Shown here: in pieces, positions 21,108 through 31,633 of the stretch
Position numbering within the stretch: the first letter of the stretch is position 1
Layout: every line of letters begins with the position of its first letter
Assembly (NCBI GenBank): GCA_023375785.1
Contig: SZWC01000572.1
Span: 247,610-282,984, forward strand
Origin: Penium margaritaceum
Taxonomy: Eukaryota; Streptophyta; Zygnematophyceae; Desmidiales; Peniaceae
Length of the DNA: 35,375 nt
Direction of reading: 5' to 3'
Program-made: the position numbers and the translations under genes
The notes under the pieces: model-generated
What the model was told of the DNA's origin: nothing
The model's input: only the letters and a program-made list of their open reading frames with translations
The model's database searches: none

Positions 21108-21660
21108 NGGGGGTCATGGACCGTCGATGTCTGGGTGGGCATGGGTGATGGCTCCATGCCTTATCCTGAGAAAAGAAAAAGGCAAGAGGTCCAGGGTCAA
21201 GACCTGATGGGAGAAATATCCAAAAAGGTCCTTGGTCTTAGGATTGCCTTGTCGAAGACTGCTGACTAGGATAAAGGTACCTCTCTTTTCTTTTTAGGTG
21301 AGGTGAGATCCTTGTGTGCTAGCCATGGACACATGGCGATTCTCCATGGGTTTGTGGGTTTTGTGACCACTAGGAGTGTGCCATGAGAGCATTCTCTAGC
21401 TCTCTAGGTTGTGTGTGAGTGGTCAGCCTGATTGCTAGGCTGATTTCCTCCCTTGTGTGAGATTATGGACTCTAGTGTGTGAGCCTTAGCCTCCATGGCT
21501 AAGTGGTGTGGCTTGTGAGAGGGCTGACTTGCCCAAGCTCTAGCTCTATATGTACTCCATCATTTTGAGTGATTGAACAACCATTCTTCAGCACAAGTGA
21601 TGCCCTTCCAATCACACATGCTCGCTGCTCCAAGGCTCCCTCTCTCCTCAAGTTCCAACA
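21108..21660 (+). repeat. Repeat of 3' LTR after single N, probable assembly overlap
   Basis: After the single N, 21109-21660 repeats 20557-21107 with only about eight differences and ends in CA exactly before the right ATGAA. Two unmerged contig ends within one LTR explain this best. A real partial LTR duplication is possible but less likely. Confidence 0.8.
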
Positions 21661-21665
21661 ATGAA
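21661..21665 (+). repeat. Target-site duplication of element A, right copy
   Basis: ATGAA directly after the LTR, equal to 14784-14788. Confidence 0.93.
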
Positions 21666-22884
21666 CGCCACAGATGGTGAAATCTGGCATGCGCACTATG
21701 GCCACATCGGCAAGCGTACCTTGCAGCAATTTCAAAGAAAACTGATGGTAGGTGACTTGCCCACCATCTCTAACTTTGAGTAGCAGTCCTGCATCGATTG
21801 TGTGGAGGGGAAGAAGCATCTTGAGGTGTTCTCTTGAGCAGGGGAGCATGCGAAGGAGGTGCTAGAGCTGGTCAACACAGACTTGTGTGGCCCGATGTAG
21901 GTATTTTCTCACCTTCATTGATAACTTTAGCCGTTACGTTACTGTGTACTTCCTTTCCTCCAAGGACCATTCTTTGACAGGTTCAAGGAGTTCAAGGCCA
22001 TGGCGGAGAACCAGACTGGCAAGAAAATCAAGGCGCTGCGCAGCGACCGCGCTGGAGAGTACCTGAGCAAGGAGTTCCAGGACTACCTCGGAGCAATAGG
22101 CATCAAGGCACAGCGCACTGCGCCATACTCGACGTAGCAGAATGGCATAAAAGAACGTACCAATAGCACAATCGTTGAGTCGGCGCGCTCCATGCTATAC
22201 GCGGCTCGGCTGACATAGGACTTTGGGCCGAAGTAGTGGGCACTCCCGTGTACGTGAAGAAGTTCAGTCCAAGCAAGGCCCTGGAGCAGATGACGCCTTA
22301 CAAGGCGTGGCTCAGTAAGAAGCCGATTCTGGGTCATCTTCGCGTCTTTGGGAGCTTGGCGCACATGCACGTGCCAAAGGATAAGCGGCAAAAGTGGGAC
22401 GTGAAGAGCGTGCAGATGCTGATGATTGACTACGTGGCAAGTAAGACGTATCGCCCTTACGAGAGGGATAGAGGCCACGTCATCATCACCAGGGACATCG
22501 TCTTCAACGACAGCAACGTCATCATTACCAACATTATCTATGAAAAGGCAACAGAAGCAGCAGCTGATGAAGCAGTGGGAGCAGATATCCTTCCTGATCC
22601 AGTGTGTCCTGATGCTTCCTCCACTGTAACAGTGGGAGAACCAGTCTATTCTCCTTTGTCTGATGCAGCAGAAATAAGGGCCTCATCGACAGAAGCAGAG
22701 GAAAAAGACGCACCACCATCAGCAAAAGCAGTTATACCAGCAGCATCGCACCAGCCACCTGCTAATGCTTCAGCACCAGGTCGCAGGTACCCTCTCAGGG
22801 TGCGCTACAAGCCTGGTGAGTGCGGGCCTTTCTAGATGCTCCAAAAACCAGACCAGATGAACGTTGCAGGTACAACGGACTCTG

Positions 22885-22889
22885 ATGAG
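22885..22889 (+). repeat. Target-site duplication of element C, left copy
   Basis: ATGAG before the LTR of C. The likely partner is ATAAG at 30191-30195, one mismatch. Confidence 0.8.
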
Positions 22890-23626
22890 TGTTGGGAAAG
22901 GAATCATCCGTCTCAGTTTCAGGTCCACAGGAGGAAGTTCTAAGAAAGTACCAGATGCCTGTTTCGATCCTCGATCCAACCTCACCATTAGAAATATCAG
23001 GTAGCAAAATGTCTACACTCAAAGTTTGAGGCAAATCTAACGGCCGGATTGGGAGATATGAATATTCGAAGTATTCGGGGTCATCTACCGCTGATATCCG
23101 GGTGACCATGGGCAATGGCTCCATGCCTTAGCCTGAGAAAAGAAAAAGGCAAGAGATCCAGGATGAAGACCTGATGGGAGAAATGTTCAAAAAGGTCCTA
23201 GATTCTTGGGTTGCCTTGTCAAAATGTGCTGAGTAGGAAAAAAGTACCTCTCCTCACCTTTTAGGCGAGGTGAGATCCTTGTGTGCTAGCCATGGACATG
23301 TGGCAATTCTCCATGGGATTGTGGGTTATGTGACCACTAGGAGTGTGCAATGAGAGTATTCTCTTACTCTCTAGGCCGTGTATGAGTGGTCAGCCTGATT
23401 TCTAGGCTGATTTCCTCCCTTGTGTGAGATTATGGACTCTAGTGTGTGATCCTTAGCCTCCATTGCTAAGTGATGGAGCTTGTGAGAGGGCTGACTTGCC
23501 CAAGCTCTAGCTTTATATGTACTCCATTATTTTGAGTGATTTAATAACCATTCTTTGACACAAGTGATGTCCTTCCAGTCTCAAATGCTCGCTGCTCGAA
23601 GGCTCCCACATCTCCCACTTTCAATA
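22890..23626 (+). mobile_element. Element C: 5' LTR, family 1
   Basis: A 737-bp LTR, TGTTGGG...TCAATA (decayed CA end), followed by PBS, leader and gag. It is more diverged from A, L and I than those are from each other. C as a whole spans 22890-30190 and carries D inside. Confidence 0.92.
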
Positions 23627-23628
23627 TT

Positions 23629-23641
23629 TGGTATCAGAGCC
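23629..23641 (+). other. Element C: primer-binding site (tRNA-iMet)
   Basis: TGGTATCAGAGCC, two bases after the LTR end. Confidence 0.93.
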
Positions 23642-24270
23642 AAGTTCTGCCACTTTCAGCCAGTACAGGCCATCAGTTTAAGAGTGACAGATTGGGATGA
23701 AACCTTTACCAGATTTGACAAAAAACCACATGAACCTCATGTTCAAGACACAAGCTTTCCAATGAGCACAAGATTGCAAAGATCCAACAGTCCAATTCAC
23801 AGTTATGTTGAAAACGAGGTCGGCCAGGGCTACACTCTTCCTTTGAGTAGTAGTGTCGCCTTGTGATGACCATAACTCTCTCGTTTCTTTGTCAGATTTA
23901 AAAAGTAGTACATACTAATTCAAATATTTTTCCAAACTTTCCATTGGTGGAAAAATATTTGCATTTCATCGGTACATTTGGGAGAAACGCCATTTACAAG
24001 ATGGCTGGTGTAAGCTGGAGTAGGAGCAGAAGCATACCCTATTTTCAAAAGGGCATATCTCTGAAAATCCCTTGTTCATAACCCTGTTTTATGGGTCGAT
24101 CAGAAAGGTTTTAAGCTGAATTTTCCAGTGGTGGGCTCAGTGTTTCAAAATTCAAGTCTTCTCCCTTCTACTGTCCACTTTCTTTCAAACAGATTTCTGG
24201 CTGAAGCAGCAACAAAAGCAGGGGTAGCGTCGCCACTCAAGGGCAGCGCTCATCATCACCAATGCTCCAA
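23642..24270 (+). other. Element C: 5' leader, noncoding
   Basis: About 630 bp, homologous to the leader of A but clearly diverged, with the shared LTR-like module near 23781. No coding signal. Confidence 0.75.
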
Positions 24271-24873
24271 ATGGCAGCAACAGGCGTGGTAAAAGCAGTC
24301 CAGCCTTTGGAGAGCCTGGAAGGACGGGCCAACTTCACGTTTTGGAAGATCCGTACCCGCCTCCTTTTGGAGAAGAAGGGCTTGAGGGAGGTTGTGAGCG
24401 GTGACGAGCGCGCTCTGCATCCACAGGCAAAAGGCATCACCACAGCAGAGGTAGTGGCAGGAAAGATGCCGCACAAAGGTGGAGCAAATGCAAATTCATC
24501 TAGAACTGCAGCAACGGTACATGAGGAGTGGAAGAAGAAGGACACGCAGGGCTACAGACTGCTTGTCAACACCATCTCCAACCCGCATCTTCAATACGTG
24601 AGTGAGAAGGCTATTATAAAAGAGGGGTGGGATACGTTGTGCAAGAAGTATGAGAACAAGGATCCTGCATTCCTCATGCAGTTGGAGGAGAAGATGATGG
24701 CGTTGAAAATGCAGGGTGACGAAGGGATGGAAGCGTACTTGGACAGGATAAAGGAGCTGGTGAAGCAGCTGAAAGCGGCTGACAACCCTGTGGAAGACAC
24801 GCGCTTCGTCCTCCTCTTACTGAGGGGACTTGCAACGAGCTATGACACGGTACAAGAGACGTTGGAGTGCTAG
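24271..24873 (+). pseudogene. Element C: gag, open for ~200 codons then amber stop
   Basis: The longest undamaged gag N-terminal region in the window. I chose ATG 24271 because it matches the starts in A, B and L; an in-frame ATG at 24262 is also present. Residues show the family pattern (NFTFWKIRTRLLLE near 21-34, EEWKKKD, LLVNTISNPHLQ, CKKYENKDPAFLMQLEEKM, YLDRIKELVKQL, LLLLRGLATSYDTVQETLEC). It retains the segment deleted from A's gag. The frame ends at TAG 24871-24873, where A has CAG. The rest of gag lies downstream, so the capsid-like protein is truncated before its nucleocapsid domain. Confidence 0.87.
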
Positions 24874-26210
24874 CCGACTCTTGACCTCGACTTCATGTGC
24901 ACCCACCTGGAACAGGTAGAACTGCGTCGCAATACTGCAAAGTACAATGGCGGTAGCAGTAGCAATGAAGCAACTTTCATGGCCATGGGCTCACGCAACC
25001 AGCAGTAGCAGCAGTGGTTAGCAGAGAGGCAAGAAGAAGGGCAAGTACCACTATTGCCAGAAAGAGGGGCACTATAAGAAAGAGTACTTCAAGTTCAAGA
25101 GGGACCAGAAGGAGTAGTAGCAGCAGCAGCAAAAAAAACAATCTCCACAACAAGAGTAGCAGCAGTCACAGCAACGTCAAGAGCAGCTGCAGCAGCAGAA
25201 CCAGACCGGCGTGCTTCATTTTGGCAACATGAACGTCGCCAAAGAGGTGCGCGACCGCCTCTTCATGGTGAAGTCTGACATGTCGCAGAAGAAAAAGGCG
25301 CATTTGGCGTGGTACAAGGACTCTGGGTGTACCAAGAGTCTGACGCACCACAAGGAGTGGTTTACGCAGGTGCTCTTGATTCCCCCTCGTCTGGTTGCTT
25401 TGGGTGATCATCGGGTGGTGTATGCTAAGGCGATTGGGATGAAAAGATGTGGTTGGAGACCCCGCGTGGCATTGAAGTGGGAGTGTTCCATGGCGTGCTG
25501 TATGAACCTGATGCTGCGTTCAACCTTCTCTCAGTATCCTCTCTCACAAACACAGGACTACGCGTCGTCTTTGACGATGACTATGGCTACATCCTAGACA
25601 AGGAAATAGGAGAGGAGTTAGCCAGGTCCGTGAAACAAGGCGATATATACCGCCTGCAGGGGGCGACCAAGATCCCACGCGAGCAAAGCCTTGCAATAGT
25701 GGTGCAGGCCACAGATGGCAAAATGTGGCATGCGCGTAACGACAACATCGGCATATGCGCCTTACAGCAACTTCAAACGAAGCGGATGGTGCCTGACTTG
25801 CCCACCATGTCTAACTTTGAGCAGCAATTGTGCATTGACTGTTTGGAGGGGAAATAGCATCGCGAGGCATTCTCTGGAGCAAGAGAGCGTGCAAAGAAGG
25901 TGCTGGAGCTTGTCCACACAGACTTGTGTGGCCCGATGCAGACCCAGAGCTTTAAAGGCTCTATGTATTTTCTCACCTNCTTACAGCAACTTCAAACGAA
26001 GCGGATGGTGCCTGACTTGCCCACCATGTCTAACTTTGAGCAGCAATTGTGCATTGACTGTTTGGAGGGGAAATAGCATCGCGAGGCATTCTCTGGAGCA
26101 AGAGAGCGTGCAAAGAAGGTGCTGGAGCTTGTCCACACAGACTTGTGTGGCCCGATGCAGACCCAGAGCTTTAAAGGCTCTATGTATTTTCTCACCTTTA
26201 TTGATGATTT
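24874..26210 (+). pseudogene. Element C: gag end, protease and integrase start, remnant
   Basis: Gag continues after the amber with more TAGs in the CAG run near 25006-25018. The zinc knuckle (25046-25087) has its first and last Cys changed to Tyr. The protease keeps DSG (about 25320), with a 2-base loss near 25440 shifting frame. From 25447 the protease end and GAG-pre-integrase are open to TAG 25855-25857 (CAG in A). The integrase begins with [10 protein letters not shown] and stops at LTFIDDF, where the LTR of D enters after GATTT (26206-26210). The stretch includes the N at 25979 and a 218-bp repeated segment. The long frame that crosses the N is not a real ORF. RT, RNase H and the polypurine tract of C are gone. 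Confidence 0.87.
25761..26197 (+). repeat. 218-bp perfect direct repeat around single N, probable assembly overlap
   Basis: 25761-25978 and 25980-26197 appear identical base for base, separated only by N. Unmerged overlapping contig ends fit best; the true sequence would have one copy. Confidence 0.88.
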
Positions 26211-26943
26211 TGTTGGATCTGGAGGAGAGAGGGAGCCTTGGACCAGCGAGCATGTGGGACTGCAAGGGCATCATTTGTCCTGAAGAATGGTTGTTCAAAC
26301 ACTCAACATGATGGAGTATGTATACAGCTAGAGCTTGGGCAAGTTAGCCCTCTCAATCCACACCACTTAGCCATGGAGGCTAAGGCTCACACACTAGAGT
26401 CCATAATCTCACACAAGGGAGGAAATCAGCCTAGCAATCGTACTGACTACTTACACATGATCTAGAGAGCTAGAAAATGCTCTCATGGCACACTCCTAAT
26501 GGTCACATAATCCACAATCCCATGGAGAATCGCCATGTGTCCATTGCTAGCACACAAGGATCTCACCTCACCTAAGAAGTAAGGAAAGATACCTTTATCC
26601 TAGTCAGCATACTCTGAGAAGGCAATCCTAAGACCAAGGACCGTTTTGGATGTTTTTCCCATCAGGTCTTGATCCTGGACCTCTTGCCTTTTTCTTTTCT
26701 CAGGCTAAGGCATGGAGCCATCGCCCATGGTCCCCCGGATATCGGCGGTCAATGACCCCTAAAACTTCAAAAATTCATCTCCCTATCCGACCGTTGGATC
26801 GATCTAAAACTTGGACTGCAGACATTTTGCCCCCCGATCTTTCAAATGAAGTATTGGATTGATGATCGGAGTATGCATCTGGTAATTTTCTGGAACTTGC
26901 TCCTATGGACCTGAAATTGAGCTAGATGACTCCTTTTCCAACA
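26211..26943 (-). mobile_element. Element D: 3' LTR, family 1
   Basis: A 733-bp LTR in minus orientation, TGTTGGATC...CCAACA, with polypurine tract and RNase H on its right. It is inserted in the integrase of C; the bases before it are GATTT. Confidence 0.92.
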
Positions 26944-26958
26944 ATCTCCTACTTTGTC
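26944..26958 (-). other. Element D: polypurine tract
   Basis: On the minus strand GACAAAGTAGGAGAT, one base changed from the tract of A, directly before the 3' LTR. Confidence 0.8.
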
Positions 26959-29551
26959 ACAGTCAGAGAGGGCTGGGTCCACGTGCCTTCATGCAGAATT
27001 GCTGCTTCTCACGGTTCACTGGCTTGGTGCAAAAATCAGCGACCTGTTTGCTGGTTAGGGTAAACTCCAACTTGATAGCACCCTCCTGCACCATATGCTT
27101 GATGAAGTGATATGCAATGTCAATGTCCTTGGTGTATGCATGGTACTCACGATTCTTGTCGAGTGCGATTGCGCTCTGGTTGTCTACGCGTACAGGAACA
27201 AGAACTGCTGCCTCCCACTCATCTCTGCCATGAGACGCTAAAACCCAACTGCTTCCTTGGCTCCAAAGCTGAGAGAGACGTACTCAGCTTCCGTGCTTGA
27301 GGTGGTTGCGACCACCTGCCGCTTGCTGCACCAGCTGATGGCCCCACCATTCATGAGGAACACATGTCGAGAGATGGACTTACGGTAGTTAGGGTTTCAA
27401 GCCCAATCAGCATGTCTGTAGCCGATGATGCTGTTGTCGTTACTGTTGTATGTGATGCTGATGTTGATGGTTCGAGCAATGTAGTGGAAGACCCGCTTCA
27501 CTGCCTTCTGGTGCTCAAGTCCGGGATTAGCCATGTGCTGGCTCATAGCGGTAACAGCCTGTGCGAAATCCGGCCTGGTTGCCAGTATCAGGTACATGAG
27601 GCTGCCGACGGCGCTCTGGTACCTATAGCGCTCAGTTGTATTTACTTCTCCATTGAAGTTCACGAGGTAGTGCCGCGTCTCTAGCGATATCCCGATGGGT
27701 TTTACCTCTGCCATGCCGAACCGCTGTAAGAAATCCTTGATATTGTGGCTCTGCTATAGTGAGAGAGAGCGTGATTTGCGGTCATGCGTGATCTGGATAC
27801 CGAGGAAGTATGATGCCTCTCTGTGATCGGACATCTGGAAGCGCTCCTACATGGCTTGCTTAAACTCCTGTAGTGTAGACATGTTATTGGAAAGGAGGAG
27901 CATGTCATCCACATAGACGATGATGATGAGCACCTCATGATCATTGTACCAGCGATAGACGGTGTAGTCATACTTACTACGCTCAAACCCCATGCACTAC
28001 AACGCCGCATCTAACTTCTAGTTCCAAGCACGCGAGGCTTGCTTGAGGCCGTACAGCGACTTCTGCAGCTTGCAAACCAGGTGCTCTTGTCCATCCATGA
28101 CAAACCCCTCCGGCTGCTCCATGTAAATCTCCTCTTCCACTTCACTATTCAAGAATGCCGTCTTGACATCCATGTGGTGAACCTCGAAGTCCTCAGCTGC
28201 TGCATAAGAGAAGAGCGTGCGCACAGAGGCAAACTTTGCAGCTAGGGCAAACGTTTCTATGTAGTTGATGCGGTCCTACTGCGAGTAGCCCTTGGCGACC
28301 AGCCTCGCCTTGTGCTTCTCCAGGTTACCATCTGCTTCCCGCTTCTTCTTGAACACCCGTTTGTACTTGATCACCTTACGTCCATGTGGGTGCTCAGTCA
28401 GCTCTCACGTGTCGTTGTCCAGTTGCGGTTGTATCTCTTGCTGTACTTCTTGCACCCAATCTTAATCTGCTGCATCCGGTGCAGCCATGGCCTCCTTGTA
28501 TTACGTTGGCTCATCTCATTCTGTTGCAACTGCGACGTTCATCTGTTCTGGTTTCTGCAGCATCCAGAAATGGCCGTGCTCACCAGGCTTGTAACGCATC
28601 CTAACAGGGTACCTGCGACCTGGTGCTAGAGCGTTAGCAGGCGGCTAGCGCGGTGTTGCTGGCACAACTGGTTCTGCTGGTGGTGCTACATCTCCCTCCT
28701 CTGCTTCTGCCGATGAGGCTGTTCTATTTGCTGCATTTGATATGGGAGACTAAAGTGATTCTCCCACTGTCGCAGTAGAGGGAGGATCGAGAGAGAATGG
28801 ATCAGGATGGATTTCTGCTCCCACTATCTCGTCAGCTGCTCGTTCTGCTGCCTTTTCATAGACAATATTGGTACCGATGATGTTGCTCTCGTTGAAGGCG
28901 ACATCTCTGGAGATGATGACATGGCTTGTATCCCTTTCATAGAGGCGATAGGCATTGCTTGCCACGTCGTAGCGAATCATCAGCATCTGCGCATTCTTTG
29001 CGTCCCATTTGTGTCGCTTCTCCTCGGGCACGTCCATGAGCGCCAGGCTGCCAAATGCTTGGAGATGATCCACGCTCGGTTTCATGCCGAACCACGCTTC
29101 GTACGGCGTCATCTGCTTCAGCGCTTTACTTGGACTACAATCTTGATGTAGACCGCAGTGCTCACGGCTTCAGCCCATCAGTCGTAGGTCAGCCGAGCCG
29201 TGTGTAGCATGCAGCGTGCCGACTCGATTATGATACAGTTGGCGCGTTCTGCTACAACGTTCTGCCGCAGCGAATACGGCGCTGTATGCTACGCCTTCAT
29301 GCCAGCTACTACGAGGTAGTCTCGGAACTCGTTGCTCAGGTACTCTCCACCGCGGTCGGTACGTAACGCCTTGATCTTCTTATGAGTCTGGTTCTCCACA
29401 ATAGCCTTGAACTCCTTGAACCTGTCAAAACATTGGTCCTTGGAAGGAAGGAAGTACACAGCAGTGTAACGGCTGAAATCATCAATGAAGGTCAGGAAAT
29501 ACCTAGAGCCTCCAAAGTTTGGGTCTACATCAGTTTGCACATGTCTGTGTG
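26959..29551 (-). pseudogene. Element D: pol remnant (integrase to RNase H), family 1
   Basis: From the right on the minus strand: integrase core ([33 protein letters not shown], 29289-29540), integrase C-terminus and linker (28750-29112), RT (VHHMDVKTAFLN, YMEQPEGFVMDG, 28018-28224), YVDD intact at 27904-27915, and RNase H (27397-27714 and on to 26960). Stops and shifts separate the blocks. Everything upstream of the integrase core (protease, gag, PBS) is missing; at 29552 the sequence changes to a short LTR scrap and then the 3' LTR of C. Confidence 0.88.
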
Positions 29552-29573
29552 CTCTTGCCTTTTTCTTTTCTCA
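29552..29573 (-). repeat. 22-bp LTR scrap at D/C junction
   Basis: This matches an internal LTR piece in minus orientation (CTCTTGCCTTTTTCTTTTCT and two more bases; compare 26686-26702). It lies between D's integrase and a plus-orientation LTR and may be all that is left of D's 5' LTR. Confidence 0.6.
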
Positions 29574-29574
29574 C

Positions 29575-30190
29575 GTCTACAATCCAAATTTGAGGCCGAT
29601 CCAAGAGTCGGATTGGGAGATATGAATTTTCAAAGTATTCGAGGTCATCGACCGTCGATATCCGGGTGACCATGGGCCATGGCTCCATGCCTTAGCCTGA
29701 GAAAAGAAAAAGTAAGAGATCCGGGGTCAAGACCTGATGGAAAGAATATCCAAAAAGGTCCTAGATTCTTGAGTTGCCTTGTGAGAGTGTGCTGACTAGG
29801 AAAAAAATACCTCTCCTTAGTTTTTACGTGAGGTGAGATCCCTTGTGTGCTAGTCATGGAAACATGGCGATTCTCCATGGGATTGTGGGTTATGTGACCA
29901 CCAGGAGTGTGCCATGAGAGTATTCTCTAGCTTTCTGGGCCGTGTTTGAGGGGTCAGCCTGATTGCTAGGCTGATTTCCTCCCTTGTGTGAGATTATGGA
30001 CTATAGTGTGTGAGCCTTAGTCTCCACCGCTAAGTATTTTGCTTGTGAGAAGCCTGACTTGCCCAAGCTCTAGCTTTATACGTACTCTATTATTTTGAGT
30101 GATTTAAGAACCATTCTTCAGCACAAGTGATGCCCTTCCAATCGCACAGGCTCGCTACTCCAAGGCTCCGTTTCTCCCCAAGTTCCAACA
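29575..30190 (+). mobile_element. Element C: 3' LTR, truncated at its start
   Basis: This LTR in plus orientation lacks about the first 120-140 bp and ends ...CCAACA at 30190. It is followed by ATAAG, near-match of the ATGAG before C's 5' LTR, and then element B resumes in register. I therefore assign it to C. Confidence 0.82.
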
Positions 30191-31576
30191 ATAAGCCGAT
30201 GTCGTACAAGGAGTCCATGGCTGCACCAGATGCAGCAGATTGGGCACAAGCTGTGAAGCAGGAGATACAGTCGGAGCTCAACAATGGTACGTGGGAGCTG
30301 ATTGAGCGTCTACCTAGACGTAAGGTGATCAAGTGCAAGTGGGTGTTCAAGAAGAAGCAGAGAGCGGATGGCAACCTATAAATGTACAAGGCTAGGCTGG
30401 TCGCTAAGGGATACTCGCATCAGGAAGGCATCGACTACATGGAAACCTTTAATCCTGTTGCAAAGTTTGCCTCTGTGTGCACACTACTTTCTTATGCAGA
30501 AGCAAAGGACTTTGAGGTCCACCACATGGACATCAAGACAACATTCTTGAACGGTGACCTGGAGGAGGAGATTTACATGGAGAAGCCGGAGGGGTTCGTC
30601 ATGGATGGCCACGAGCACCTGGTTTACAAGCTGTAGAAGTCGCTGTACGGCCTCAAGAAAGCGTCGTGTGCTTGGAACCAGAAGTTGGATGCAGCGTGGC
30701 AGTGCATGGGACTCGAGCGCAGCTAGTGCAACTTCTACGTCTTTCTCTGGTAGCATGAGCATGATGTCCTTATCATCATCGTGTATGTGGATGACATGTT
30801 CCTCCTTTCCAAGAGCATGTCTGCACAACAGGAGTTCAAAGAAGCCATGCTTGAGCGCTTCCAGATGTCTGATCTCGGGGAGGCATCATACTTCCTAGGT
30901 ATCTGGAGCACGCCTAACCGTAAATCACGCTCTCTCGTAGCAGGAGAGCCGCTACTTCTAGGATGTTTTGTAGCGGTTTGGCATCAAAGAGGCAAAACCC
31001 ATCGGCACGCCGCTGGACATGCAAATGTACCTCCTGAGCTTCAATGGAGAAGCAAATGCAGCTTAGCGGCAGAGCGCTGTGGGCAACCTCATGTACCTGA
31101 TGGTTGCAACCAGGCTGGACCTCGCATAGGCTGTTAGCGCTATTAGCCAGCACATGGCCGATCCCGGACTTGAGCACCAAAAGGTAGTGAAAGGGATCTT
31201 CCGCTACCTTAGTGGAACCATCAACATCGGCATCACATACAACGATGACGACAACAGTATCATCGGCTACACAGATGCACATTGGACTTCAAATCCTGAG
31301 GACCGCAAGTCCATCTCTGGACATGTGTTCCTCATGAGGAGTGGGGCCATCAGCTGGTGTAGGAAACGGCAGGTGGTCATGGCTACCTCAAGCACGAAAG
31401 CTGAGTAGGTCTTTCTCAACCTTGGAGTAAAGGAAGCAGTTTTGTTTCAGCTTCTCATGGCAGAGATGAGTGGGAGTACAACAGTTCCAGTTCGTATGCG
31501 CGTTGACAACCAGAGATTAATCCCACTTGCCACGAATCATGAGCACCATGCATGCACCAAGCACATTGACATCGCT
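30191..31576 (+). pseudogene. Element B part 3: RT and RNase H remnant, family 1
   Basis: This continues B where C split it. RT: MSYKESMAAPDAADWA, VIKCKWVFKKK, VHHMDIKTTFLNGDL, with YVDD at 30784-30795. Premature stops in the RT frame include TAA at 30379-30381, TAG at 30634-30636, and TAGs near 30724 and 30751. A frameshift lies near 30905. RNase H resumes at about 31154 (IFRYLSGTINIGITYN, YTDAHWTSNPEDRKSISGHVF) with TAG near 31406, and ends in TKHIDIA at 31576. There the sequence switches to a minus-orientation LTR scrap of G, so the RNase H end, polypurine tract and 3' LTR of B are missing. Confidence 0.88.
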
Positions 31577-31579
31577 GGA

Positions 31580-31618
31580 GTGGACCTGAAACTGAGCTAG
31601 ATGGCTCATTTCCCAAGA
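31580..31618 (-). mobile_element. Element G: remnant of 3' LTR
   Basis: Only the last ~38 bp of the LTR (minus orientation, TGGACCTGAAACTGAGC...CCCAAGA) survive between B and G's polypurine tract. Confidence 0.75.
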
Positions 31619-31633
31619 ATCTCTCACTTTGCC
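31619..31633 (-). other. Element G: polypurine tract
   Basis: On the minus strand GGCAAAGTGAGAGAT, one base changed from that of A. Confidence 0.75.

Larger units (their letters stand above)
14789..21660 (+). mobile_element. Element A: near-complete family 1 copia element
   Basis: Parts in order: 5' LTR (14789-15524), PBS (15527-15539), leader, gag-pol (16152-20351), polypurine tract (20357-20370), 3' LTR (20371 on) and perfect ATGAA duplications in element B on both sides. The listed length of 6872 bp includes about 550 bp repeated around the N at 21108; without it the element would be about 6.3 kb. The two LTRs differ at roughly twenty places by eye (about 3 percent), so insertion was not very recent. 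A and the solo LTR at 7436 are the only insertions here with an exact target duplication. Confidence 0.95.
21661..22889 (+). pseudogene. Element B part 2: integrase remnant, family 1
   Basis: This continues element B exactly where A split it (after one ATGAA): GAG-pre-integrase (EIWHAHYGHIGKRTL, about 21682-21726), the integrase core with IDNFSRYVTVYFLSS and LRSDRAGEYLSKEFQ (about 21915-22075), then the integrase C-terminus and Ser/Thr-rich linker (open from 22236 to 22835). Stops include TAG at the places of sibling CAG (near 21781, 21898 and 22136), TGA near 21836, and TAG for Trp near 22834. Small indels change frame near 21970 and 22218. It is interrupted by the LTR of C after ATGAG (22885-22889). 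Confidence 0.88.

Noticed and set aside
14784..21665. Whole middle block as a single novel large element carrying cargo genes
   Set aside because: Target duplications and domain order show ordinary nested copia copies; no non-copia coding sequence lies inside.
25715..26311. 198-codon plus-strand frame with an internal doubled peptide
   Set aside because: It runs through the N at 25979 and the duplicated 218 bp, and is off the pol frame. It is an artefact of the assembly joint.
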